A DNA stretch of 64,000 bases from Enoplolaimus lenunculus (Eukaryota; Nematoda; Enoplea; Enoplida; Thoracostomopsidae), in the NCBI GenBank assembly GCA_030248215.1, contig JASANG010003185.1:123081-187080 (forward strand), read 5' to 3'. The position numbers were made by a program, and so were the translations under genes. The stretch's first letter is position 1; every line of letters begins with the position of its first letter. The notes below the pieces were generated by a model. It saw only the letters and a program-made list of their open reading frames with translations. It was not told the DNA's origin and made no database searches. This document shows positions 34,402-45,160 of this stretch, piece by piece.

Positions 34402-37400
34402 TTAGTACCCGGGTGCCAAACGCGCAGCTGGACAATGCTCGCATGAACCAGGCTGTCCGTCAGGTCCTTGATCACCCGCAGGACCAGGACTGCCTGGCCG
34501 GCCGTTATTGCCGCGATTACCAGCGTTTCCAGGTAGGCCTGGTCTGCCTTCTTTGCCAGGTTGTCCGGGTCGGCCTGGTTTTCCATTATCACCTGGTGTG
34601 CCTGGTCTTCCTGGTTGACCATCTCGTCCAGGCCGGCCTTGTTCAGGAATAAGTTTTCCGGGATTGCCACGAGGTCCTTCAAGACCGTTACGTCCACGAT
34701 CTCCCGGTGGCCCCTTAGGACCTGGGTTACCTTCTTCGCCTGGTCGGCCGTCATTACCAGGTTGGCCAGTGCTGCCTGTTTTACCAATCGTTCCTTTTGG
34801 TCCAGGAGGACCTTTCGGCCCCTGCGGCGCTTCGCAAGGACATTGCGGCGGAAATTCAGGCTCTGGCGGATTAGCAGCCGGCCGACCATTGTTGCCTGGA
34901 GGACCCATATTGCCAGGATAACCTTCTCTTCCGTCACGACCTGGCGCACCAGGTCCGCCTGGGGGGCCCCTGTGACAAGTGCAGCCTATAAGAAAATGAT
35001 ACCATTATTAATTGCGATTTTAGTATTTTGTTTAGTTTACTGGCTGCGCTAAGCACAGAGTAGTAATATTGAGTTTTAGAAACTTTATGTTTGCAGCTGC
35101 GGCTGATCCTATCGAGCAGGGTACAACAGGAGGTCTGCCCCCGGCTTCAGTAGAATATCGACCTCCGTCTCCGACTCCGGTAGAATTTCCACCAAAGTTT
35201 CCACAATTTCCCTAGAGAAATTTTTGCATATTTCAACAAAATTTATTTGTTTTGTGCGTTTCGTTTTAACTTTTGGTTCCATTTTGAGGCAAAAACATAC
35301 CGAGATTTCGTAAAGAATATAAGCGGGGTTACGGCGTAAAAATTTGATTATTTCTCTAAGATGCACCGAAAATGATTTTTCAGAGTTAACCTAAGCATTA
35401 GCCAATTATTCGACTCTTTGTAGAGAAAATTCACCAGACCGTAACTTAACAGATGGTACACTGTATAAAATGGTTCCTGATTACACAAACTGCGTCAAAT
35501 TCAACTCCGCCAGAGTCAAATTCTACTCACTGGAGCGATTCATTGAGTCGAATTTGACTCTGGTGGAGCGGGATTTTGACTCAGTCTGTGTAGTCCCGTA
35601 GAGTCTATTTCGGAGAGAGTCAATTTGACTCACCATTTTTTTACTGTGTGCTTTTATTTTCAACGGCGCTTACAAGGCTTTATTTACACATTCCCCACAA
35701 CGAAAAACCGGACGCCTAAGCCGAATTCCAAGCTTCTAAGTTTTGCCAAAATCATGAAATTTCAAAAACAAGATACAGTGTACAAAAGTAAAAAAAAGAG
35801 TCCATTATTTTACAAGCATAACTTATATGCTGAATGCATTGTTTCTAAATAACTGCGTACTTTTAGATATTAATAAGCTTTGATTTCAACTCACACGTAA
35901 ACGCAAGTCCACCGTAGTTTGCTTGCCGTCTTCGGCGAAATACATTTTGCGCTTTACCCTCTTCGGCACTTGGATCCAAGCTACGTAGTGTGCTCAGGGA
36001 CCAAGCAACTTTTTCAGGATCACGTCCAGCTGTACTGGTTTCTACAACGGTCATTTCTTTCCACAAGTCACGCGAACGCAGCTAAAAGCGTAGCAAAAAT
36101 AAATGTAATCCATCGAGTGGTAACTTATAGGACATATGAAACAATTGGTATCTCCCTAAGTGGATACTTTAGATTTTTGCTATCAGGATTTAAGAAATTG
36201 TTAAAAAAACGTAATTCTGGCACGCGTATTTGTTTTTCAACAAAATATAATGGTAATAAATCTGAAACAAAACACTTTTGTCCAGCTAAAACTTAGGGTT
36301 GCGCTATACTTTACTCTGCCAGACGCGGCCGTGTGCCTCGCCGGACACCACTACGCATTGGTAACAAAAATATAGGTGAAATCTATTTGGTGGCTTGCGG
36401 ACGGCAATTTTTTAATAAATAAATGTTATCGTACAGCGCGGAATAAAGTTGCTAGAAAATTGATTTGGTTCAAAATTTAAACTGTTCGGACATAAATAAC
36501 ATTCATAGAACAAAGGGACACATGATTAATTTCAAAGCACCTTGCGCAAACACATCCGTTAATACACAGACTGTCTGCTGCAATCCCACTTTGAATTCGT
36601 TGACACATTTATTCAACCAAGTAAAATAATAATTAAACAATCGTATCAAGATAACCAAAACGTAAACACCAAAACATTACTCTAACCATTATTTCTCTGG
36701 CCCATGTGTAGAACAGGACCGGAACAGTAGTATAAGCATATTCCTAAGGCTAAGCCTAAACCTAAGCGTATACATGAGCTTATTCCTAAACCTACACTGT
36801 AAAAAATGGGGAGTCAAATTGACTCTCTCGGAAACAGACTTTTCCTGACTACACAAACTGAGTCAAATTTGACTCCGCCAGAGTCAAATTGGAATCACTG
36901 AGCGATTCAGTAAATCGAATTTGACTCTGGTGGAGTCAAATTTGACTCAGTTTGTGAAGTCAGGAAAAGCTTATTTCCGAGAGAGTCAATTTGACTCCCC
37001 ATTTTTTACAGTGTAAGCCTAAGCCTAAGCCTAAGCAAAAAAAAATTAGTCTAAAACTTAAACTGACTCCACTATAGCCACCCTGAAAATCGATCCGGCC
37101 CTGTTCTACACATGGGCCATTTCTCTATTCCCATGCTAATACCTTCATTATATGCAAAATAGCAGCATTCATGCAACATAGCCATCCTATGCGCTCCAAT
37201 AGCTAAACAGTCTTATGATTCCTACACACAATAAGAACGTTCTTACGAGTAAGCAACTTGCATATTTTGCAGCGACGTCGTATTCATAGAGGAACAGAAG
37301 GATATCTTCCTCCGAAATTTGTGGAAACTCAAAAAAAGGCTTGAACTTTCACAAGCTGTAAAATGAATTGCAAATATCGCAGTTTTCTCGCTTGCACGCA

Positions 37401-37903
37401 TGCTCGCAATCATACACGCTCAGCCACCCAAAACTTATTTAGAATGTTGATTTTGCATGTCCCTATAATTGAGTATACCGTCCAGGCTCGTAGCCAAGTC
37501 AGACGCTGAAATTGTTCAGAACGGTCATATAAGTGTTTTCAATGACTTACACAATTTAAGGTCGAAAATTTTCTAGTGAGACCCAAAGGTTTTATAAGGG
37601 CTAAAGATCACTCTGACTCTCCTCTGGCTACGGGCCTGATACCGCCTGTACCAGAATTAAAATTTGACAGTAAACAATTGTACATACCTTGCAATACGAC
37701 AAATCTTCATTCAGTTCAGCATCCAAAATTTGAATAAAATTAAATATGAATGGAAATGTGACAAGACAAGCACCAATAGCGACTGTACTCAATGCAACTG
37801 ACACAAATGCTGTTCGTCGTAGACGAGTACTGCGGTCACTGATTATTGTTTTGCAATCAGACATATTTTCATAATTTGGCCCGCCACCTTTGCCACTACT
37901 CAT
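34402..37903 (-). CDS. Nematode cuticle collagen, 3 exons
   Basis: Exons 37903-37688, 36081-35895 and 34985-34402 join in phase to 328 residues, with GTATGT and GTGAGT donors and TTTTAG/TATAG acceptors. Residues about 31-57 are one hydrophobic segment (signal anchor). With the flanking basic stretch and SRDLWKEM it forms the nematode cuticle collagen N-terminal domain. [10 protein letters not shown] near residues 121-130 is a furin-type cleavage site. From about residue 141 Gly-X-Y repeats run to about 313. They are interrupted near [11 protein letters not shown] (the usual CxC break) and near GKLIPEQG. The tail is [14 protein letters not shown]. Secreted trimers are cross-linked into the exoskeleton. 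Which subfamily it belongs to cannot be told from sequence alone. Confidence 0.93.
35459..35647. mobile_element. Palindromic GAGTCAAATT MITE in a collagen intron
   Basis: Its left end has lost the first block (CACTGTATAAAATGG). The right end is complete, GACTCACCATTTTTTTACTG. Just to its left, from 35117, is a CAGGGTACAACAGGAGG relic of the hAT-like family. Confidence 0.75.
36699..37119. mobile_element. T1 telomere-repeat element (reverse) with a MITE inside it
   Basis: Ends GGCCCATGTGTAGAACAGGA and CCTGTTCTACACATGGGCC. The outer flanks show a perfect 8-bp repeat ATTTCTCT. The CCTAAGCC interior is split at 36795 by a GAGTCAAATT MITE, so the MITE came later. Confidence 0.88.
36795..37013. mobile_element. 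Palindromic GAGTCAAATT MITE nested in T1
   Basis: CACTGTAAAAAATGGGGAGT to its complement ending ATTTTTTACAGTG. TA lies on each side (36793-36794 and 37014-37015), which indicates a Tc1/mariner-type target. It is the best preserved copy. Confidence 0.9.
37483..37638. mobile_element. hAT-like element, CAGGCTCGTAGCCA family
   Basis: Begins CAGGCTCGTAGCCAAGTC, ends CTGGCTACGGGCCTG. The 8-bp flanks ATACCGTC and ATACCGCC agree at 7 of 8. It inserted just before the first collagen exon end at 37688. Confidence 0.82.
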
Positions 37904-39866
37904 TGCTTTTATGTAATTATTTTTATATTATAATCTGAAAGTCATTTTTGATAAAGTATATGCAACACCACACCATTATATATAAAGTTTACTAGTCGCC
38001 CAACTTTGCGCAATGCGCAAAATCGTTAGCGAATAATACATAAAAGTGTATGCAAATCTTCTAATTATACAACAATCGCGTCTACGTATGTGCTATGAAA
38101 CTATTGTCAACAAATATTCTGGAAACTTGCCCAAAATACGTATGTGGTGCGTTCCAGCTTTAATATATAGATGTACACTGCACAAAATGGTGAGTCAAAT
38201 TGACTCTTTCCGAAATATGCTTTTCGGGACTACACAAACTGGGTAAACATTCGGTTACATATTTGAGACCAGCTTCAATTCACCCATAACATCAAAGAAG
38301 GGATGACCGTTGCTCTAATGTTCCCATTCCTGAAACCGATAGTCTTTCAAGCGGTCACTCAACGTACTCTGGTAAATTTCACAAGCAAATTAGATTCAAA
38401 TCCCATTTGCACCAAAATGGTATCCCAGAACACCCTTAGACAGCTGATAAGATTGAATTGGTGTCGTGACCATGACATAGATACAGTTCTGTGTTAGATA
38501 ACAACAGAATGGCAAGCATTGTGTATCAAGGAATGCCTGAAACCAGGGTTGGGTATTTTTTGAAAAAGTGAAACGACCGGAACAAACGGCAAAATTGTGA
38601 AAACGCACGCTCATGCTTCAAGAAATACAAAGACGTTAATGGATTAATAAAATTTGGTGGTCAAATGAAGCTAAGAAAATCCCATGATTTTTACTTTGCA
38701 TATATCAAAATTTGACAACACATGACAAGCATAGAGTACTTCTACAAAAGAGTCAGATGTATACAAATAGCATCTGTCAGCAGTGCCGGAGCAGGCTGGT
38801 GTGGTGACTCCCACCAAATTCCAGGGAGGGGGTCCCCAAACTCGCGAGCGAAGCGAGCGCGAAGCCAGATGCATTTAAAAACTTAAGCGGTTATTGTTTC
38901 AACCGGTGAGGGTGGGGGCCCCTTTAGGGGTGGGAGACTCCCCCAAATGGGAATATGGGTGTGTCTGCTCCGGCCCTGTCTGTCAGCTTGCCAGTCACAA
39001 ACTTCTATAGGTATTTATGTTTGGCAAACAATCTGTTAACAGGATTTGTAGCGTCATTGCTACATGAACTCAATCAGGAGTTTAGTTCAAAGTTAACGCA
39101 TTTTACACAGCTGGGAATGTTGGATCAAGCAAAAAAAGCAAAATAAAAAATATCTACAGCAATCGTTTTAAAACATCAAACAGATAGGATTCAACACGAA
39201 AATCATGGTAAGTAGAATAAGTCCGCAATTACGACAACAGAAATTTACGTCTGCTTCTAATTCAGCTCAATCACGGCTACAGTGATCACCAGAGTTACCC
39301 GCGGGTAATCGCGGGTCGAGTAAATTTAGTTTCAGCGATTATTAAACAAGCATTGGTTTAATGTCTTCGTCATTAGATACTAATAAAATTGAAAAAAGCT
39401 TACTAAAATTAGTGATCCTGAAGATGAGTTATTTAAAAACTCTCAAACACTATCAGCCGTCTGGAACAACTTTGGTCTGGTTCGGCACAAGAAATTGAAG
39501 TATAAAAATGGCCAAAATGTTTCATTTTTCTGCCGACATAATTGAGGCGTGCATATATCCACCGGTTTTTCAAAAATTTTAACGAACAAATGGCGGATGC
39601 TTCGAATTTTTCACGATTCTGGATGAATTTTGTGATTAATATATCATTTCGAACAATTGCAGTCTATCGGTAACGAGAAATTGAGATATATATATACCTG
39701 ATTTATAACTAATTTTGAACGCAAAGATAACAGAATTTCCGTTATTTCTATAACGGAAACAGGGATGGACACAGATTTTCACCAGAAACGAAAACGGATA
39801 TCCGGTTACACCCTGGCAAATAATCATCTGATAATTATACTAGCCATATATTACTAAGAACCACGC
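37904..39866. other. Spacer with transposon pieces
   Basis: Holds a truncated GAGTCAAATT MITE at 38176-38250 and a hAT-like element at 38781-38978. An open frame at about 38986-39146 (ends LGMLDQAKKAK, TAA) might be a terminal exon, but its only upstream AG lies in the transposon's target duplication, so I do not call it. A CCGGATA relic ends near 39820. Confidence 0.45.
38781..38978. mobile_element. hAT-like element, CAGTGCCGG family, complete
   Basis: CAGTGCCGGAGCAGGC to GTCTGCTCCGGCCCTG, with a perfect 8-bp duplication TCTGTCAG (38773-38780 and 38979-38986). The interior is GC-rich (CGCGAGCGAAGCGAGCGCGA). Confidence 0.88.
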
Positions 39867-41939
39867 ATGTCGGTGCAATATATAAAGCGGGGATGTGATG
39901 CCATCATTCAGCTAATGAGGGGACGTGAACTGATTCGAGTAAAGCTTCCAGATGTTACGCAACGTGATATGGTATGTTTAACTTCTGGTCAGATGCTGTA
40001 CAATGTTATACCGGTGCTTCAATTAGTTGGGTTTCAAATTTTGTTGTTTCTAGTAAACTTTCATGTGAAAAATTCATTGGAGCTATAAACGTAAAACTTC
40101 ATTAAACTGCGAATCACCAGCAATCTTTACAATTCTGGTTTAACTTCAGTCGCGGGTAAAATGTGGCTCGCGAGCAGATCTTTTTAACGCGGGTATACCC
40201 GCGGGTAAATTCACATTTGTGTGTGTAAAGCGCGGGTCGGGTAAAAAAAATCCTTACCCACTTCCAACTCTGGTGAACACAAGCAATAAAAAACGTCCGA
40301 TATATCCAATCGAACATGTGTTACAAAATCTAGTAAATCAGCGCACCTGACACTTGAAAGCGTAACTCATTTTCGACGGAAACCGTGCAGAAATTTACAG
40401 TTGCCCGCTACGTTTTTTCGCTTGTTATGCAAGCTATTTGCTGTTCCAAAAATTTTTTATTCCGGTTTCTTTCGGTTTTTCCACGTCTTTGGAAAAAAAC
40501 GAAAAGAAACTGGAAAACAAACCGGGTTTCCGTTCGTTTGTTCCGGTGTCCAACTCGGCTTGGAACCCAGTTATTCGTTGAAATTAAATAAAACTTACGG
40601 GTGCCAACCAATTTTAGCATTTCAACAATTTATTCCCCCGTTTCCTGTATATGCCATGACTTGAAAACGCTATTTTTAATAGAAACAGAATCGCTAAAAG
40701 GCATGGTTATTGTTTATACTTTGAATACCGAGAAAACGGCTTCTGGTTGCATAGCTTTACCGATATAATATGTGCAAAAACAAATACACTGTAAATTCCA
40801 ATGAGTTATAATAAACCAACTCAGACTTAAAGTTAATTTATTCCTGAGTTAATAACAATATACTTTAACTCACTCTGAGTTGAATTGATTCGCACTCTCA
40901 GTTGAGTTTATCCCGGAAGAGTTGACTAATTCAACAAGAATGAGTTGAATCAACTCAGAAATATGAATTTTGACAGTCCTAACTCAGACTGGGCGATTTA
41001 ACTCATTCTGAGTTAAAATCTACTCACTGGAATTTACAGTGCCATTGCTATATAGCAACTTCGAACTGTGTGTGATTAGCATTACTAAATTTACTATTAC
41101 GTTGCCACTTATTTTCGTAGGCCACAACATTACAACATAGTTTATTTTATTAACCAACTAAAAACCTAAAATAACAGCAGTTAACTAAACAGCGGTCTTT
41201 AACATAACAGTCTAATTATTGATTATAAACGACGGACCCAATAACATTACATAACCAGGCAAAATACACAAAACCCAATAACCATGAAACATCCGCCAAA
41301 CTGGCTAGGTACTACTCACTATAACTTTGACAATTTTATGTGAAAACAAGTGAAATTTACAATTTTATGTGAAAACAAGTGAAATTTCTCGCAAAACACA
41401 TTTATGTGCTTTTATGTCCAAAAATTTGCCATTAAACTCAGGCTATTTGTACGCATTCTGTAAAACGCTTCGCCAATCCGATTCGAAACAGATTGTTCAA
41501 TATATCACTACTATTCAACATCTACGTCCACGATTTCTGTTTATTCTAACAACACTTTGAAACTAACATTTATCCGTACATTCCTAAGCTATTCCTTCAT
41601 TAACCATGTTTAGTGTTTTTTGCTTACTTTCCTACGTGTTTTATGGTTGTTCGCGCATAACTTGCATACGCACAGTATGTCTATTATAATTGTAAAATAT
41701 CATCATATATATTGGTTACTTTTGGCCAGGACAGAGATTATATATTTGTTGAAGCTACACAAGGTCTGTGGATAATTAAATATATATATTGTAATTGGAC
41801 GAGCTATCTTCTAGAATGCGTTTTCAATTACGTTGGGTGGCCCCAATTCCAGCCAGTTATACCCGATGACCAGTTACCACTGGCCGCAAACGTGACGGAG
41901 CGGCTCACAGAGTCTGTACAAATAAGTAACGAGTTTTAA
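39867..41939 (+). CDS. Unrecognised two-exon candidate, 105 residues
   Basis: Exon 39867-39971 opens with ATG (MSVQYIKRGCDAIIQL...) and ends ...VTQRDM at a strong GTATGT donor in phase 0. The next open exon in phase 0 starts at 41730 after TTTTGGCCAG (DRDYIFVEATQ...) and runs to TAA at 41939 (...LTESVQISNEF). The base composition of both pieces is less AT-rich than the surroundings. I recognise no family. Part of the second exon (GTCTGTGG to TTCTAG) could itself be a short intron of in-frame length. The intron contains the GAGTTA element at 40787. Treat as a candidate only. Confidence 0.3.
40787..41041. mobile_element. GAGTTA-rich palindromic MITE
   Basis: CACTGTAAATTCCAATGAGT at the left, after TA, with its reverse complement ending GGAATTTACAGTG at the right. 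Interior is alternating GAGTTNAAC and CTCAGACT motifs in mirrored order. The ends resemble the GAGTCAAATT family (CACTGTAAA), so both may use the same transposase. Confidence 0.82.
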
Positions 41940-42634
41940 CAATAGTTTTGCAAGAAATATTACTTGTTTACATTATAAGAAACTCTGTTTTGATAATATA
42001 TTGCGGTAAACACATTGGTGCATTATAACCAACATACAATTTGCGTGCATAATGCATATGCAAATCAAAAATTGGGCAAACAACCATCTAATCACGACGT
42101 CGCTGAGGCGAGTTCGCGAATAAGGACTGGCTTAAGCCAGCCATATGCAAATCAACTAGCACAACTGGTCAAAACACTACCTCCTACAGAACATTGTGTG
42201 TTACGTTAAATCTTATTACTCAATTATTGCTAATTTCAGCAACTGCATTCCTTGAAGAGATAATTAACTATAGAAATATGTTAAAAAGGCAATGGTTAAC
42301 TACGACTATGACAAAGCGTATCACAAATTGAAATAATACTGTTTTTAAACCTTGAAAACGTTTCGTTATTTATTTTAACCCTTAAAATTTCGCTTGCATA
42401 CAATTCGTTGTTTTTACGAAAGTTTCTATACGCAGAGCATTGAAGTAAATTTTCTAAAATTCAGCACAATCTGCTTGACAATAGTTACAGCTTTTAGTTT
42501 AATAGCTTTGCCTTCGGCTCTGTTTGCATTCTAATCATGACGGCAATCAGCGAATCTTTGCTTATAAGCGGCGTAACTTTCGATTTTGGAAGAAAATAAA
42601 ATCTAGCTACGCTGGGTTGAGTTGTAGAAACGTT

Positions 42635-42826
42635 GGCCCATGTATAAAACAGGGCCGGATCGTTTTCCTGCGGGGGAGTAATAGTGTCGGTTTAAGCTTT
42701 AGGCTAAATTTTTTTGCTTACCCTTAGCCGTACGCTTAGCAATAGGTTCATCCTTACGCTTAGGCTTAGGTTTAGGCTTAGGAATATGCTTATGCTACTG
42801 TTCCGGCGCTGTTCTATACATGGGCC
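42635..42826. mobile_element. T1 telomere-repeat TIR element
   Basis: GGCCCATGTATAAAACAGGG to CGCTGTTCTATACATGGGCC. The flanks GAAACGTT and GAAACCTT agree at 7 of 8. Confidence 0.85.
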
Positions 42827-43068
42827 GAAACCTTGCATATACTGAAATTGCGCCAAGTCAAATGAAATAATGAAATTGTAAGAAACATTTTGTTACTTTC
42901 CAGTTCTTCTAATATTCCAAAGTAAATAACAGATTATAACACTGACCGATGCAAGCCGCAAAGGACAAATTTTGAAACTGTTAAGCGCAATTCACTTTCA
43001 TAGTACGCAACCGACTGGGATCTCAAGAAGGCCTCGAACGGTGAAGCAAAAGTAAGCATTTGAAACAA

Positions 43069-43445
43069 AATTGCCCATTTTCAGACTCCACAAAATTGTC
43101 CAATTTCAGACTCCACAAACGTGCCCAATTTCAGACTCCACAAACTTGCCCACTTTCAGACTCCACAAAATTGGCCATTATCAGACTCCACAAAATTATC
43201 CATTTTCAGACTCCACAAAATTGCCCATTTTCAGACTCCACAAAATTATCCATTTTCAGACTCCACAAAGGTGCCCAATTTCAGACTCCACAAAATTATC
43301 CATTTTCAGACTCCACAAAATTATCCATTTTCAGACTCCACAAAGGTGCCCAATTTCAGACTCCACAAAATTGCCCACTTTCAGACTCCATAAAATTGCC
43401 TATTTTCCGACTCCACAAAATTGCCCAATTTCAGACTCCAACCTC
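43069..43445. repeat. 25-bp minisatellite, about 15 copies
   Basis: The unit is TTTTCAGACTCCACAAAATT followed by GCCCA. Copies vary at the GCCC/ATCC position. A 25-bp step shifts frame every copy, yet no unit has a stop in any plus frame. This yields three long meaningless overlapping frames. Confidence 0.95.
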
Positions 43446-44935
43446 TAAGAATGGTCGGCTACAGGCCAGTTACCAAATTGATGTCCTTAACATAGTAAAA
43501 CATATCCTACTTTTTCTGTAAGAACTCTACAGCATTTCTTATAACAAAGCTTGTATAAAAGTACTCAAATAAATGTTGATGCAAACGCAAAATTTACCCA
43601 CTACAAAATGATAAATTATTCCTGTAGGAAGTAGTTACGGATCACAAGTTTTCAATCAACCAACCACCTTCTTATTCTTATTAAACTGCGAAATATCTCA
43701 CAAATTCTATACAATACATTTTTAGTATTACCAATGGCAATATCTATACAGTAAAACACAACCTACAACGGCCTTCAAGCACAATTACAACCGTTGTTCG
43801 AACCTCAATTTTGTTTAATGTTTCGCTAAAAATTTCACTGCGTTCCCGTTGCTGACAGAGTTTAAAACAATTGAACCGCTGTATAAACTGAATTTCAACA
43901 TTTTTCGCCAGGATATAAACCGCAAATCGTTCTTAAATATTCTGAAGCACCAAAAAAACGTTAATTTGTTTGCTCGAAACGCAAAAAATTCAGACGAAAT
44001 ACTTAAGCCTTCATTGGTACTAGAGACTTGAAAAATTTGCTAATTTCAAACGGTGATAATTGCAGTCAGCGTGTAAAAAATGAAGCGAAATTATTAATCC
44101 AACGCTTTTCTTACAGAAACTGTAAATTAAAGTTTTCAAAATCTTATTTCACTAATCATATAGTCATTGTTCTTTATTTTCACACACACACATGTACGTA
44201 CATAAACTGCATAATTCATCGCCGAAAATGTGGCCAAATAATTATCACTCGACGAACGCTTTTAGTGCAAAAATTATTAATTTTTTTACACGAAATTAAA
44301 ATTTATCTAAGCTGAACAATATTCATTTTTAAATGTTACCAAAAAAATGTGATATTGCAACGCATCGCACACTAAACTGCAACCTCATAAAATGTAAATT
44401 TGATTTTATTTTCTAAAATATCATTGTTAAAGTTTGAAATACTCTGTGTATAGCAGTCTGTAGTATGCAATGCGTATACCTGAAGCTGTGCTTGCAGTCG
44501 AATTTTTGTCTTATATTTCATACAATTTTTATTTGTTTCGTTCTTCGAAAACTGTTTAAAAACACCACACATATGCTTATTGTGGATTTTTTTGTCACTC
44601 AAATGATACGAGCGAGTTAAAATGTAACATAAGACACTTGTTGAAAATCTTCATATAATTAGCAACAACTTTTTCCATTCATATTTTACGAAATAATGAA
44701 CGGTAGACAATAATAGCAAGTGTAATAAGAGAATAAAAAATTTTAAGAGATGTTTCCATGTCGCGTAAAGTATTCGAAGTTCAATTTATTAATACAATCA
44801 TGCTTGCTGTGCTACACAGGGAAAAATTTGGCGATATACATTATCAGGGTGGAATCTTGTAGGTGAAAGGTACCACGAGTCGGAGCTGAATGGTTGACAA
44901 CGGTTACCAGAGCCGGAGGCGAAGCAAAATTAAGT

Positions 44936-45160
44936 GGTCCATGTAAAGAACAGGGCCGGATCGTTTTACGGAGGGCTATAGTAGAGTCAGTTTAAGCTTT
45001 AGACTATTTTGTTGCTTAGGCTTAGGCTTAGGCTCATCCATACCCTTAGGCTTAGGCTTAGGAATATGCTCATCTATACGCTTAGGCTTAGGCTTAGGTT
45101 CAGGCTTATGCTTAGGAATATGCTTATACTACTGTTCCGGCCCTGTTCTATACATGGGCC
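44936..45160. mobile_element. T1 telomere-repeat TIR element, longest interior
   Basis: GGTCCATGTAAAGAACAGGG to CCCTGTTCTATACATGGGCC. The flanks AATTAAGT and AATTACGT agree at 7 of 8. It contains three TTAGGC clusters, more than the other copies. Confidence 0.86.

Noticed and set aside
34413-35052. Long frames antisense to and in other phases of the collagen exon
   Set aside because: Gly-X-Y codons (GGN CCN) keep all frames open; only the minus frame with Gly at every third position makes sense.
38953-39146. Terminal exon ending LGMLDQAKKAK
   Set aside because: Its only upstream acceptor lies in the target duplication of a hAT-like element, and no partner exon was found.
43060-43521. Three long overlapping plus-strand frames, and the look of a CRISPR-like array
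   Set aside because: A 25-bp minisatellite with no unique spacers. Frames are open only because the unit lacks stops.
4436-45160. TTAGGC tracts as a telomere or a chromosome-fusion scar
   Set aside because: Tracts are short, lie inside TIR elements with target duplications and recur in both orientations.
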